Positions 27,534 to 36,434 of a stretch of DNA of 64,000 bases are shown one piece after another. The notes beneath the pieces were generated by a model. That model had not been told where the DNA came from. It made no database searches and worked only from the letters and a program-made list of their open reading frames with translations. Position 1 is the first letter of the stretch. Each line of letters begins with the position of its first letter. The stretch spans positions 1 through 64,000 of the forward strand of contig JAFYNK010000021.1 in the NCBI GenBank assembly GCA_017548125.1. The letters are read 5' to 3'. Both the position numbers and the translations under genes were made by a program. The DNA comes from Bacteroidales bacterium (GTDB lineage: Bacteria; Bacteroidota; Bacteroidia; Bacteroidales; F082).

Positions 27534-28733
27534 ATGCCAAGTATATCACAAAAGGCTAAAAATATGCCAGCATCACCAATCAGAAAGCTTGTTCCTTTCT
27601 CAGATGCTGCTAAGGAAAGAGGTGTAGAAGTGTTCCATCTTAATATTGGTCAACCAGATATTGAAACACCTCAGTTGGCTCTTGAAGCTGTTCGCAATTA
27701 TACCGAAAAAGTCGTGAAATATTCTCCTTCACAGGGTACGCTTTCATATAGAAAAAAATTGTGTGAATATTATGAAAAGGTCGGTGTCAAGGTGAAACCT
27801 GAAGAAATGATTATCACAACTGGCGGTTCGGAGGCTCTTCTTATGTCGTTCCTTACAATTATGGATCCAGATGATGAAGTGATTATTCCAGAACCATTCT
27901 ATGCTAACTACAATGGTTTTGCTAAAAATGTTGGCGTGAATGTGAAACCGATATATTCTTCTATTGAGACAGGATTTGCACTTCCAGATATCTCTGAGTT
28001 TGAAAAGGCAATTACACCAAGAACTAAAGCTATCTTGATTTGTAATCCAAACAATCCAACAGGTTACCTTTATTCAAAGGAAGAGATGGAAACTTTGCGT
28101 CAAATAGTATTGAAATATGATATTTTCCTTATTTCTGACGAGGTGTATCGTGAATTCTGCTATGAAAAAGCAAAACACTATTCAGCATTGAATCTCGAAG
28201 GTATTGATGACCATGTTATTTTAATTGACTCTGCATCAAAGAGATTCAGCGCATGCGGTATTCGTATTGGACGTATGATAACAAGAAACAAGGAGTTGAT
28301 AGACGCTGCTATGAAATTTGCGCAGGCTCGTTTGTCACCTCCAACATTTGGCCAAGTGGCTGGTGAAGCTGCTCTTGATTGCCCTCAATCATATTACGAT
28401 GATATTGTTAAGGAATATCAGTCACGCCGCGATGTATGTATTGATGGAATCAACAAAATTGAAGGCGCTTATTGCCCAACGCCTAAAGGCGCGTTCTATA
28501 TTGTGGCTCATCTCCCTATTGACGATGGCGAAAAATTCTGTAAATGGATGTTGACAGATTATAACTATAACGGAAAAACTGTTATGATGGCTCCTGCAAG
28601 TGGCTTCTATTCAACAGAAGGTCGTGGAACACAAGAAGTTAGAATTAGCTACTGCCTCAAGAAAGAAGATCTTGAAGAAGCAATGAATATTCTTAAAGAG
28701 GCTCTTAAGGTTTATCCAGGAAGAACGTTGTGA
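27534..28733 (+). CDS. Class I/II PLP-dependent aminotransferase (aspartate aminotransferase-like)
   Basis: The 399-residue protein has the class I aminotransferase landmarks: HLNIGQPDIETP at the N terminus, NPNNPTGYLYS, the SDEVYREF loop, the PLP lysine in SASKRFSACGIRIG, and a C-terminal arginine motif VRISYCLKKEDLEEA. It most resembles the aspartate aminotransferase type I-gamma subgroup. It would move amino groups between aspartate or another amino acid and 2-oxo acids; the precise substrate is uncertain. It appears monocistronic, with a strong terminator behind it. Confidence 0.88.
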   Translation: MPSISQKAKNMPASPIRKLVPFSDAAKERGVEVFHLNIGQPDIETPQLALEAVRNYTEKVVKYSPSQGTLSYRKKLCEYYEKVGVKVKPEEMIITTGGSEALLMSFLTIMDPDDEVIIPEPFYANYNGFAKNVGVNVKPIYSSIETGFALPDISEFEKAITPRTKAILICNPNNPTGYLYSKEEMETLRQIVLKYDIFLISDEVYREFCYEKAKHYSALNLEGIDDHVILIDSASKRFSACGIRIGRMITRNKELIDAAMKFAQARLSPPTFGQVAGEAALDCPQSYYDDIVKEYQSRRDVCIDGINKIEGAYCPTPKGAFYIVAHLPIDDGEKFCKWMLTDYNYNGKTVMMAPASGFYSTEGRGTQEVRISYCLKKEDLEEAMNILKEALKVYPGRTL

Positions 28734-28744
28734 TAAAAGACTAT

Positions 28745-28770
28745 AAGACAACAAGTGTGCTTGTTGTCTT
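28745..28770 (+). terminator. Rho-independent terminator of the aminotransferase gene
   Basis: AAGACAACAAG pairs perfectly with CTTGTTGTCTT around loop TGTG, 11 bases after the stop codon. Confidence 0.8.
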
Positions 28771-28797
28771 TGAAAGTCTAAAATGTTGAAATATAAT

Positions 28798-28821
28798 AAA
28801 AGACGTCATGCGACGTCTTTT
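28798..28821 (-). terminator. Bidirectional terminator, mainly for namZ
   Basis: AAAAGACGTC pairs with GACGTCTTTT around loop ATGC, with T-rich flanks on both strands. It lies between convergent genes and can stop both transcripts; the preceding hairpin already serves the plus strand. Confidence 0.75.
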
Positions 28822-28854
28822 ATTATTTTATTATGATCATAATACTTCTTGTCT

Positions 28855-30042
28855 TTAATAAATCAAATATTTATTTCTTATTTTCTTGTATTCTTCAAGT
28901 TTTGGCTTCCAGCTTTCTCTTATTTCTTCTTCTGTCATTCCAGATTTTATCTGTTGTTCTAAATCTTTGGTTCCAGTTAGTTTCACAAAAAAGTTGTTGA
29001 AAAACTTTTCGTTATCTTTGAGTTGGCTGTAAGCATTGATAAGCCATGTCAGATTTAATTCTTTTTTGTTGTTTTTATAATTTCTGGCATAATCGATTAG
29101 GTTTTCGCCGTGACAAAGCTGATCGCAAAGTAGAGGCGCTTTTCTTCCTTCTGCTTGTTTTGGAGTGAAGCTAAATTCCTCATTCATAAGAGGATGTCCA
29201 TATACTTGGAATGGTGTTTCTGTGCCTCGACCAACGCTTATAATTGTTCCTTCAAAAAAACAAAGTGAAGGGTATAGGTAAACGGATTCCCAATTAGGAA
29301 GATTTGGCGACGGTTTTATTGGGAGTTCATAAATGGCGTTTCTGTTGTAATTTCCAAGAGGAATTATTTTCAAATCACATTGAAGACTGTCTTTTAACCA
29401 AAATTCTCCGTTGGCCATCATCGCATATTCGCCGATTGTAAGTCCATATACCACAGGGACTTGGTGTAAACCTACGAATGAAGAGTTTTCTTTTTCCAAG
29501 ACAGGTCCGTCAACATAGAAGCCATTAGGATTAGGACGGTCAAGGACAATGACAGGGATATTATTTTCGGCGGCAGCTTCCATGACGTATGTCATTGTTG
29601 AGATATAGGTGTAAAATCTAACGCCAACATCTTGTAAGTCAAAGATTAAAATGTCAATGTCTTTGAGTTGTTCAGAATTAGGTTTTTTGTTTTTGCCGTA
29701 CAAGGAAATTATCGGCAGCTGTGTTTTTTCATCTATGCTGTTGTTGATGGAAGTTCCTTCATCAGCAGAACCTCTGAATCCATGCTCAGGTGTGAAAATT
29801 TTTTTAATGCTGACGCCTTCGCTTAAAAGTGTATCTATGAGATGTGTGTTGTTGAAAATACTGGTTTGATTGGCAATTATGCCTACGTTTTTGTTCTGTA
29901 AATCAGGGAGATATAGCTCCAGTCGCGAAGCTCCGCATATAGCGTCTTCAGCATCGATTATGTTCTTGACATTCTTTTTTTGTGCAATGACATTAATATT
30001 AATAAATGTAAAAGCGAATAAAAATAAAAAAAACTTTTGCAT
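28855..30042 (-). CDS. DUF1343/NamZ-type exo-beta-N-acetylmuramidase
   Basis: The ATG at 30042 gives 395 residues with an N-terminal signal (FLFLFAFTFININVIAQ). The core matches DUF1343: LQNKNVGIIANQTS, IFTPEHGFRGSADEG, DIDILIFDLQDVGVRFYTYISTM, DRPNPNGFYVDGP and VGRGTETPFQVYGHP. This family includes NamZ, which removes terminal N-acetylmuramic acid from peptidoglycan fragments. Acting outside the inner membrane it would take part in cell-wall recycling, which fits mpl and tsaD-region envelope genes nearby only loosely. It is divergent from the LolC/E-like permease gene, with starts about 40 bases apart. Confidence 0.88.
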   Translation of the reverse strand: MQKFFLFLFAFTFININVIAQKKNVKNIIDAEDAICGASRLELYLPDLQNKNVGIIANQTSIFNNTHLIDTLLSEGVSIKKIFTPEHGFRGSADEGTSINNSIDEKTQLPIISLYGKNKKPNSEQLKDIDILIFDLQDVGVRFYTYISTMTYVMEAAAENNIPVIVLDRPNPNGFYVDGPVLEKENSSFVGLHQVPVVYGLTIGEYAMMANGEFWLKDSLQCDLKIIPLGNYNRNAIYELPIKPSPNLPNWESVYLYPSLCFFEGTIISVGRGTETPFQVYGHPLMNEEFSFTPKQAEGRKAPLLCDQLCHGENLIDYARNYKNNKKELNLTWLINAYSQLKDNEKFFNNFFVKLTGTKDLEQQIKSGMTEEEIRESWKPKLEEYKKIRNKYLIY

Positions 30043-30083
30043 AGACTTGAATAAATGATTATTTTTGCAATGATAAGAAAAAA

Positions 30084-31304
30084 ATGAAAGCAACAAGGTT
30101 TATATCATCAAGAATTTTTTCATTGTCGAAGGAAAATCTGTCTTCGATAGTTATGAAGATAGCTATTGTCAGTATTGCTCTTGGAATATCTATCATGTTG
30201 ATTTCCATTGCTGTTGTTGTTGGATTTAAAAATCAAATAAAAAATAAGGTTGTAGGTTTTGTTTCTCCGATACAAATACAGGTTTTAAATCAGAATGAGT
30301 CGATAGAGGAGACACCTTTTATATATGATAGTCTGCTGAAATCGAGATTGGAATTGCCTTTTGTGAAATCTATATATCCGACAGCAAATAAAGCTGGTTT
30401 AATCAAGACGGAAAATGATATTCACGGGGTTATATTAAAAGGTGTGGATAAGGATTATGACTGGAGATATATTGAAAATAACCTTATTTCTGGCAAGGTG
30501 CCTCAATATACAGAAAACGAACGTTCTAATAATGTCGTCATTTCTAAAGTGATAGCTGAAAAAATGCTCCTTGACGAAGGCGATGAGGTAAGATTGTGGT
30601 TTGTCGGAGAAGATATGAAAACTAGAGGACGTAAGTTTGTCGTAGAAGGAATTTATGAAACTGGTTTGACTGAATGTGATGAACGTTTCATTTATTGTGA
30701 CTTGAGTCAGATTAGACGTCTCAACGGCTGGGATGACAATTTGGTCGGACATCTTGAGATACAGCTCGTTGATGATGCTGACGTTGACGAAGCAAATAGC
30801 GTCATTTATTATAAAATACCTACTAATCTTGTTTCTTATACAGCTAGAGAATTATATCCTCAGATATTCGACTGGTTGGATCTTCAGGATATGAATGTTG
30901 TGATAATCATTGTGTTAATGCTTTTTGTTGCTGGAATTACTATTATAAGTATGTTGTTAATAATAGTTTTGGAAAGAACATCAACGATAGGTATTTTGAA
31001 GTCGATGGGCGCAAATAATGCTTTTGTCAGAAACATTTTCATGCAACGATCATGTCGTATATTATTAATAGGTATGATGGCTGGAAATATCTTCGGTATA
31101 GGACTATGTTTGATACAGAAATATACAGATATTATTAAATTGTCGGCAGAATCATATTATTTGTCATCTGTTCCTATTGAATTGAATTTATCTAATATTA
31201 TTCTTTTAAATGTCGGGACTTTCGTTCTTTGGGTTCTGATGATGTTGATTCCAACAATGGTGATAAATAATATAAATCCTTCTAAGTCAATACGTTTTGA
31301 ATAA
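30084..31304 (+). CDS. LolC/LolE-like lipoprotein-releasing ABC transporter permease
   Basis: The 406-residue protein has one membrane helix near the N terminus (about 24-48), a large periplasmic domain (about 50-265) and three further helices, the MacB/FtsX permease topology. The region KSMGANNAFVRNIFMQRS between helices 2 and 3 is the cytoplasmic coupling helix typical of LolC/E. It would pair with a LolD ATPase such as the one encoded at 17 kb. A -7 element TATTTTTG at 30060-30067 lies just upstream. The next gene overlaps or abuts it. Confidence 0.88.
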   Translation: MKATRFISSRIFSLSKENLSSIVMKIAIVSIALGISIMLISIAVVVGFKNQIKNKVVGFVSPIQIQVLNQNESIEETPFIYDSLLKSRLELPFVKSIYPTANKAGLIKTENDIHGVILKGVDKDYDWRYIENNLISGKVPQYTENERSNNVVISKVIAEKMLLDEGDEVRLWFVGEDMKTRGRKFVVEGIYETGLTECDERFIYCDLSQIRRLNGWDDNLVGHLEIQLVDDADVDEANSVIYYKIPTNLVSYTARELYPQIFDWLDLQDMNVVIIIVLMLFVAGITIISMLLIIVLERTSTIGILKSMGANNAFVRNIFMQRSCRILLIGMMAGNIFGIGLCLIQKYTDIIKLSAESYYLSSVPIELNLSNIILLNVGTFVLWVLMMLIPTMVINNINPSKSIRFE

Positions 31305-31311
31305 CATAAAT

Positions 31312-31767
31312 ATGGAAAATTTAGTAATCGAACCTTTAAAAGGTTTTGGAGACATCAAATTTGGAATGTCGGTTGAGGAAATAGTTAGCATTTACGGAAC
31401 ACCATCTAACAATGAGGAAATGGAATCTCTCATTGAAGGAAATGAAAATTATTCTGTTCTTTATGACTATGATGACGAAGGTCTCTCGATTTGTTTCGAA
31501 GGGATAGCAAAAGCTATTGTTGCTAGCATTTCTACCAGCAATGAGGATGCAACTCTTTTCGGAGAACGAGTTTATGAAATGAATCGTAATCAGATCGTTG
31601 ATTTGATGAAGAGAAATGGCTATAAAGAATTTGATGAGGAAGAGCAAGAAGGTGATACTTGTCTGATATACGATGAGTTGATGCTTGACTTTTACTTCAA
31701 CGAAGGTGAGTTGATTGATGTGGTTTGGGGTGTTCTCGTCGATTCTGAAGGAAACATTATTAAATAG
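31312..31767 (+). CDS. Conserved hypothetical protein, SMI/KNR4- or DUF-like
   Basis: The 151-residue protein (ATG at 31312, eight bases after the permease stop) is acidic and cytoplasmic. It opens with LKGFGDIKFGMSVEEIVSIYG, a motif also seen in small bacterial proteins that recognise a conserved G-x-x-x-G-M-s-x-x-E start, followed by repeated beta strands with YDYDDEGLSICFEG and a C-terminal LDFYFNEGELIDVVWG. I do not recognise a definite family. It overlaps the end of the convergent xerD gene by eight bases. Confidence 0.6.
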   Translation: MENLVIEPLKGFGDIKFGMSVEEIVSIYGTPSNNEEMESLIEGNENYSVLYDYDDEGLSICFEGIAKAIVASISTSNEDATLFGERVYEMNRNQIVDLMKRNGYKEFDEEEQEGDTCLIYDELMLDFYFNEGELIDVVWGVLVDSEGNIIK

Positions 31768-32674
31768 AATTATTATTAAATCGAGGGTGAAAGATAGAGA
31801 TAATCTCTCTCAGATATTGGTCTGAGATATGTGTGTAAATCTCTGTCGTGCTTATATTTGAGTGGCCTAGCATTTGCTGAACGGCTCTCAAATCGGCTCC
31901 GCCTTCCAATAGATGAGTGGCAAAAGAATGTCGGATTGTATGTGGTCCGATGTTCTTTTTTATTCCAGCTTTTTCAGCCAGTCCTTTTATCATCAGGAAT
32001 ATCATCTGTCGGCTCAAACCCGTACCTCTTTTATTAATAAAGACAGTGTCTGTGTGCTTGGAATTTATATCCTGATGCAATCTCTCGCCTTCAAGATAAA
32101 GTTTGAGTGTCTTAATTGTTGAATGACTTATTGGAACAAGTCGTTCTTTATTTCCTTTTCCAAATATTCTTATAAATTCGTCTTTGAAGTATATGTTGCT
32201 TATTTTCAATGATATGGCTTCTGAAACACGCAAGCCGCAGGCATACATTACTTCAAGGATAGCCTTGTTTCTATGGCCAAATTGCTGACTTAGATCAATT
32301 GCGTTTATCATAGACTCTATTTCGTTGAATGTAAGAACGTCGGGAAGATGACGGCCGATAGAAGGAGAGGATATGAGCAATGTTGGATTTTCAATTACTA
32401 TTTTTTCTTGAACCAAATAATTGTAAAATTTTTTTATCCCTGATAAAATTCTAGCTTGTGAACTTGCCGACAGACCTAGCTCATAAAGATAAGCAAAGAA
32501 ACTTTCTATGTCTTCTTGGTGTATGTCTTTCAATAACATAGAGTGTTTTATGTTAGATAAGTATTGCATTAGCATTTCAATGTCATGCGAATAAGCAAGG
32601 ACGCTGTTGTCCGACATTGATAGCTCCAATCTCAGATAATCGAGGAAGTGTTTTATGAGTGATTTGTCCAACAT
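31760..32674 (-). CDS. xerD: Tyrosine recombinase XerD
   Basis: The 304-residue protein has an N-terminal core-binding domain (about 1-90) and a catalytic domain with the full set of residues: Arg in ACGLRVSEAISL, Lys in GKGNKERLVPI, His-x-x-Arg in HTIRHSFATHL, His in QQMLGHSNI, and the nucleophile Tyr in TEIYTHIS. XerC/D resolve chromosome dimers at dif with FtsK. The pattern LEGGADLRAVQQMLGHSNISTT is usual for XerD. It does not lie beside an integrated element, so it is likely the housekeeping enzyme, although XerC cannot be excluded by eye. Confidence 0.88.
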   Translation of the reverse strand: MLDKSLIKHFLDYLRLELSMSDNSVLAYSHDIEMLMQYLSNIKHSMLLKDIHQEDIESFFAYLYELGLSASSQARILSGIKKFYNYLVQEKIVIENPTLLISSPSIGRHLPDVLTFNEIESMINAIDLSQQFGHRNKAILEVMYACGLRVSEAISLKISNIYFKDEFIRIFGKGNKERLVPISHSTIKTLKLYLEGERLHQDINSKHTDTVFINKRGTGLSRQMIFLMIKGLAEKAGIKKNIGPHTIRHSFATHLLEGGADLRAVQQMLGHSNISTTEIYTHISDQYLREIISIFHPRFNNNSI

Positions 32675-32788
32675 AATTTTTTTTACAAAAATGAGAAATA
32701 TTCTGTAAATAACGAATAGTTTTTTGAGAAAAAAATGTAAATTTGCCGACTATTACAAATTAGAATAAACTTAAAATTTAATTAAAAG

Positions 32789-34429
32789 ATGAAGAAATTT
32801 TTACTTACAATTGTTGCATCTGTGTTGATGGCTGGAAGCGTTTCTGCACAGAATGTCGCTCGTGAATGCGTTTTGATTGAAGCATTTACTGGTATTAATT
32901 GTCCTTATTGTCCAGCAGCTGCTAATGGAATCGCTCAAATGTTAGATGAAGGATTGTCAATTGCTCCTATTGCATTTCACAATTCATACTATTCACCTGC
33001 ACAATATGCTAATACAGAAACAAATGGTAGAGCTACTTACTATAGCGTTAACAGCTTCCCAACAGTTCTTATCGATGGTATGAATAAAGTTGAAGGTGGC
33101 GGTACAGCATCAAGCTCAAATTATAGCAAGTACAAACCATACTACGACCAACGTATAAGCAAAGAAAGTCCTTTCACTATCGATCTTTCTTTCGACTATC
33201 ATTCAGGTACACAATGCCAAGCAAAGGCTGTCGTTACTAAAGTTGGCGAATGCGATGGTACAGACTTGAGAGTTTTCATCGTTTTGACAGAATCACATAT
33301 TCAACAATATTGGCAAGGTTTGTCAGAATTGAACGCTGTCTGCCGTGACATCGTAACTCCATCATCAGGCGTTTCTTTGACATCAGACGTACAAGAAGTT
33401 ACAGGCTTGTTCAACTTGGCTGGTTATAAAAAAGAAAATTGCGAACTCGTTGCTTGGGTTCAGTCATACAACGGTCAAAAAGAAGTATGGCAAGCAGTTA
33501 AAATGCCTATCGCAACATCTGCAGCTCAATATGATTTAGGTATCGTTGGCGTTGAAGAAGTACCTTCAGAAGTTTGCTCTGGCATAGTCACTCCTCGCTT
33601 TACAATCAGAAACTATGGTAGCGAATTGTTGCAATCAGCTTTGTTCCAAATCTTAGACGATACAAATACTGAAATAGGTACATATCAATGGACAGGTACT
33701 TTGGCAAAAGGCGCTCAAGCAGAATTTCTTATGCCAGAAATCGACTTCGCAGGTTCAAGCGTTTTGAAAATCCAAGCAGTAAACCTTAATGGTAGCAACG
33801 AAGATGAATTTATCTACGACAACAGCTATATCTTGAACGTGGTTAACCCATACGAAATCAAAGAAGGTTATATGAAGATTCAGCTTAAAACACCTGCCGA
33901 CAACCAAAATTTCAGCATCGAAATTAAGAACATGGGTACAGGTGAAGTTGTTGAAACATTATCATTCGCTGAACCTAACAAAGTTTATACAGAAGAAGTA
34001 ACAGTTCCTGAATATGGTTGCTATAGAGTTACTTTCAAAAACACAGCAGGTAATGGCTGCGGCAATGGCTTCTGGGGTATCAAAGATGCTGACAACAAAA
34101 CTATTACATCAGGTAGCAGTTCAACAAATGCATTCAGATATGCTTACCCTATAGAATTGAAATATAGCGGCGAATCAGTAGAAGACATTGCAGAAATGGA
34201 AAATGTTAACATTTATCCAAACCCAGCAAACTCATACATCAATGTTGTAGCTGAAAATATTTCAAACGTTACTGTTTATAACAGCATCGGACAGTTGATT
34301 TATACAGAAACAGTTGATAATAGCTTTGTAAAAATCAATACAAGTTCATGGGTAAATGGTATGTATTTCGTTAATGTAGTTACAGCTAACGGAAATCAGT
34401 CATTACAAAAAGTCGTTGTAAACAAATAA
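32789..34429 (+). CDS. Omp28-related thioredoxin-fold protein with T9SS sorting domain (1)
   Basis: The 546-residue protein has a signal peptide (MKKFLLTIVASVLMAGSVSAQ), an Omp28-like domain with FTGINCPYCPAA (CPYC at 38-41), and a C-terminal T9SS type A sorting domain starting at about residue 470 (IYPNPANSYINVVAENIS). Between them is a region with beta-sandwich repeats. The CPYC motif is that of thiol-disulfide redox proteins. P. gingivalis Omp28 is a surface protein of uncertain role. It is followed directly by a paralog of the same layout. Codon use in this pair is more biased to C-ending codons than the neighbours, suggesting high expression. A -7 element TAAATTTG lies at 32738-32745. 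Confidence 0.85.
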   Translation: MKKFLLTIVASVLMAGSVSAQNVARECVLIEAFTGINCPYCPAAANGIAQMLDEGLSIAPIAFHNSYYSPAQYANTETNGRATYYSVNSFPTVLIDGMNKVEGGGTASSSNYSKYKPYYDQRISKESPFTIDLSFDYHSGTQCQAKAVVTKVGECDGTDLRVFIVLTESHIQQYWQGLSELNAVCRDIVTPSSGVSLTSDVQEVTGLFNLAGYKKENCELVAWVQSYNGQKEVWQAVKMPIATSAAQYDLGIVGVEEVPSEVCSGIVTPRFTIRNYGSELLQSALFQILDDTNTEIGTYQWTGTLAKGAQAEFLMPEIDFAGSSVLKIQAVNLNGSNEDEFIYDNSYILNVVNPYEIKEGYMKIQLKTPADNQNFSIEIKNMGTGEVVETLSFAEPNKVYTEEVTVPEYGCYRVTFKNTAGNGCGNGFWGIKDADNKTITSGSSSTNAFRYAYPIELKYSGESVEDIAEMENVNIYPNPANSYINVVAENISNVTVYNSIGQLIYTETVDNSFVKINTSSWVNGMYFVNVVTANGNQSLQKVVVNK

Positions 34430-34450
34430 TTTATAACATATCATCAAGAG

Positions 34451-34482
34451 AAAGACGTCAATTTGTTTTGGCGTCTTTTTTT
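34451..34482 (+). terminator. Rho-independent terminator between the Omp28 paralogs
   Basis: AAAGACG and CGTCTTT form a stem around a 14-base loop and are followed by a T run. It separates the two tandem genes, which therefore have separate transcripts. Confidence 0.65.
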
Positions 34483-34566
34483 GTTTTATAATGTCATGAA
34501 ATCTAAAGAAAAAATGTAAATTTGCACCTCCAAAATAAATATTAATAATTAAAATTAAATCAGAAA

Positions 34567-36219
34567 ATGAAGAAGTTATTATTCACTATTATCGCATCAG
34601 TCGTGATGTTTTTTAATGTGACAGCACAGAACGTTGCACGTGAATGTGTTTTGTTCGAAGTGTTTACAGGTGTCAACTGCCCTTATTGCCCAGCAGCAGC
34701 AATGGCAGTAGGTAAATTGTTGGAAGAAGGCAAATCTATTGCTCCAGTAGCGTTCCACACAAACGCTTTCTCAGCTCCAGAATTTTATACTAATGAAACA
34801 AACTTAAGAGCTAATTATTATTACATTAGCTCATATCCAACTATGAAAGTTGATGGCGTGAAGTCGCCTTCAGTAGGAGGTCAATCTAATAACCAAGAAT
34901 ATATCGATTATTCTTACAATCAAGCTCTTACAGCTTACAACCAACGTATCAGTGTGACAAGTCCTTTTGAACTCGACCTTTCTTTCTCATGGAAGTCAGG
35001 AACTCAGTTCGAAGTTAAAGCAACAGCTAATAAAGTCGGTACATGTTCATCAACAGACGTAAGAGTGTTTATCGCTTTGACAGAATCTCACATCCAACGT
35101 TCATGGCAAGGCATGAGCGAACTTAATTTCGTTGTTCGTGATATGATCCCAACTCAAAACGGCACACAAATGAGCGGTGATTACATTGAAGTGACTGAAA
35201 CATTTGACATCGCTGATTTCGATAGAGAAAACTGCGAACTCGTCGCTTGGGTACAAAGCTATAACGGAACAAAAGAAGTTTTCCAGGCTGTTAAACTTTC
35301 TCTCATGGATTCAGATAATAAATATGATATGGCTATAAGAAATGTTGAAGAATTGCCATTGTCATCATGTTCTGGCATGCTTTCTCCTCGTTTCACATTC
35401 AAAAACTATGGAACAGAAACATTGAACTCAGCAATGTTCGTTGCTAAAGATGAAAACGGAACAGAATTGGCATCATACCTCTGGGAAGGTTCTTTGGCAA
35501 AAGGCGAAGCCGCTGAATTCGATTTCCCTGCATTTGATGCAAATGACGCTGCAAGTGTAACTGTTGAAGCAATGAATCTCAATGGCTCTAATGAAGACGC
35601 TTATATTGGCGACAATGTTTATACAATCAATCTTGAAGAGTCTATTTCTTTGTCAGATGCTTATATTAAAATCCAGCTTAAGACAGGTGACGACCCTGAA
35701 AACTTCAGAGTTGAAATTAAGAATATGACAACAGGTGATATGTATAAAACTTTGACATTTGAAGATGCTAAGAAAGTTTATACAGAAGAAGTTACATTCC
35801 CTGCAATAGGTTGCTATAGCGTTTCATTCATCAATTCAGAAGGTAATGGTATGAACGGCGGTTTTTGGGGTATTAAGAACAGCAGCAACCAAACACTCGT
35901 ATCTGGAACAGCAGCAACAAATGCATTCAGATATGAAGTCTCAGCAGAATTTTATTCAGAAACAGTTGGCGTTGAAGATATAGCAGAAAATCAATCTGCA
36001 GTTTATCCAAACCCTGCTAATAATGAAATCAACGTTTCTGTTGAAAACATGGCTAAAGTTACAGTTTACAATAGCATCGGTCAAAAGGTATTCGCACAAG
36101 ATGCTAAATCTGATGTAATGACAATCAGCACAGAGTCAATGACAAACGGCATCTACTATGTAACAATAGAAACAACAGAAGGTGCTACATCAACACAAAA
36201 AATCGTTGTAAGCAAATAA
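34567..36219 (+). CDS. Omp28-related thioredoxin-fold protein with T9SS sorting domain (2)
   Basis: The 550-residue paralog of the preceding gene has the same signal peptide type, an identical CPYC (38-41), the matching ELVAWVQSYNG segment and the T9SS sorting domain (VYPNPANNEINVSVENMAK near residue 480). The two align along their whole length and probably arose by tandem duplication, and both keep the redox motif. They are likely exported to the cell surface by T9SS. Its promoter region carries ATGTAAATTTG (34514-34524), also found before the first copy (32735-32745), so they are probably co-regulated. Confidence 0.85.
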   Translation: MKKLLFTIIASVVMFFNVTAQNVARECVLFEVFTGVNCPYCPAAAMAVGKLLEEGKSIAPVAFHTNAFSAPEFYTNETNLRANYYYISSYPTMKVDGVKSPSVGGQSNNQEYIDYSYNQALTAYNQRISVTSPFELDLSFSWKSGTQFEVKATANKVGTCSSTDVRVFIALTESHIQRSWQGMSELNFVVRDMIPTQNGTQMSGDYIEVTETFDIADFDRENCELVAWVQSYNGTKEVFQAVKLSLMDSDNKYDMAIRNVEELPLSSCSGMLSPRFTFKNYGTETLNSAMFVAKDENGTELASYLWEGSLAKGEAAEFDFPAFDANDAASVTVEAMNLNGSNEDAYIGDNVYTINLEESISLSDAYIKIQLKTGDDPENFRVEIKNMTTGDMYKTLTFEDAKKVYTEEVTFPAIGCYSVSFINSEGNGMNGGFWGIKNSSNQTLVSGTAATNAFRYEVSAEFYSETVGVEDIAENQSAVYPNPANNEINVSVENMAKVTVYNSIGQKVFAQDAKSDVMTISTESMTNGIYYVTIETTEGATSTQKIVVSK

Positions 36220-36240
36220 AATTAAAACATAAAATAATTT

Positions 36241-36280
36241 AAGAGGTCATCTGACGAAAAAGTCGGATGACCTCTTTTTT
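36241..36280 (+). terminator. Rho-independent terminator
   Basis: AAGAGGTCATCTGAC pairs with GTCGGATGACCTCTT across loop GAAAAA, with a single mismatch-like bulge, and a T run follows. It ends the second Omp28 transcript. Confidence 0.8.
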
Positions 36281-36434
36281 GTTGTAGTCACCGGGACACC
36301 AAGATACCGAGAGTACAAGGTTAATGGCTGAAAATCTTAGAATAAAAATTTCAAAACTACTTGTTTTTTTAAATAAGATTATTAACTTTGCGAGGATAAT
36401 TTTAGAAACTAGTAGTCATAGAAAATCACAAAAT

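Noticed and set aside
31760..32674. XerD as the integrase of a mobile element
   Set aside because: No attachment site repeats, tRNA or phage/transposon genes lie beside it, and the sequence has housekeeping Xer features.
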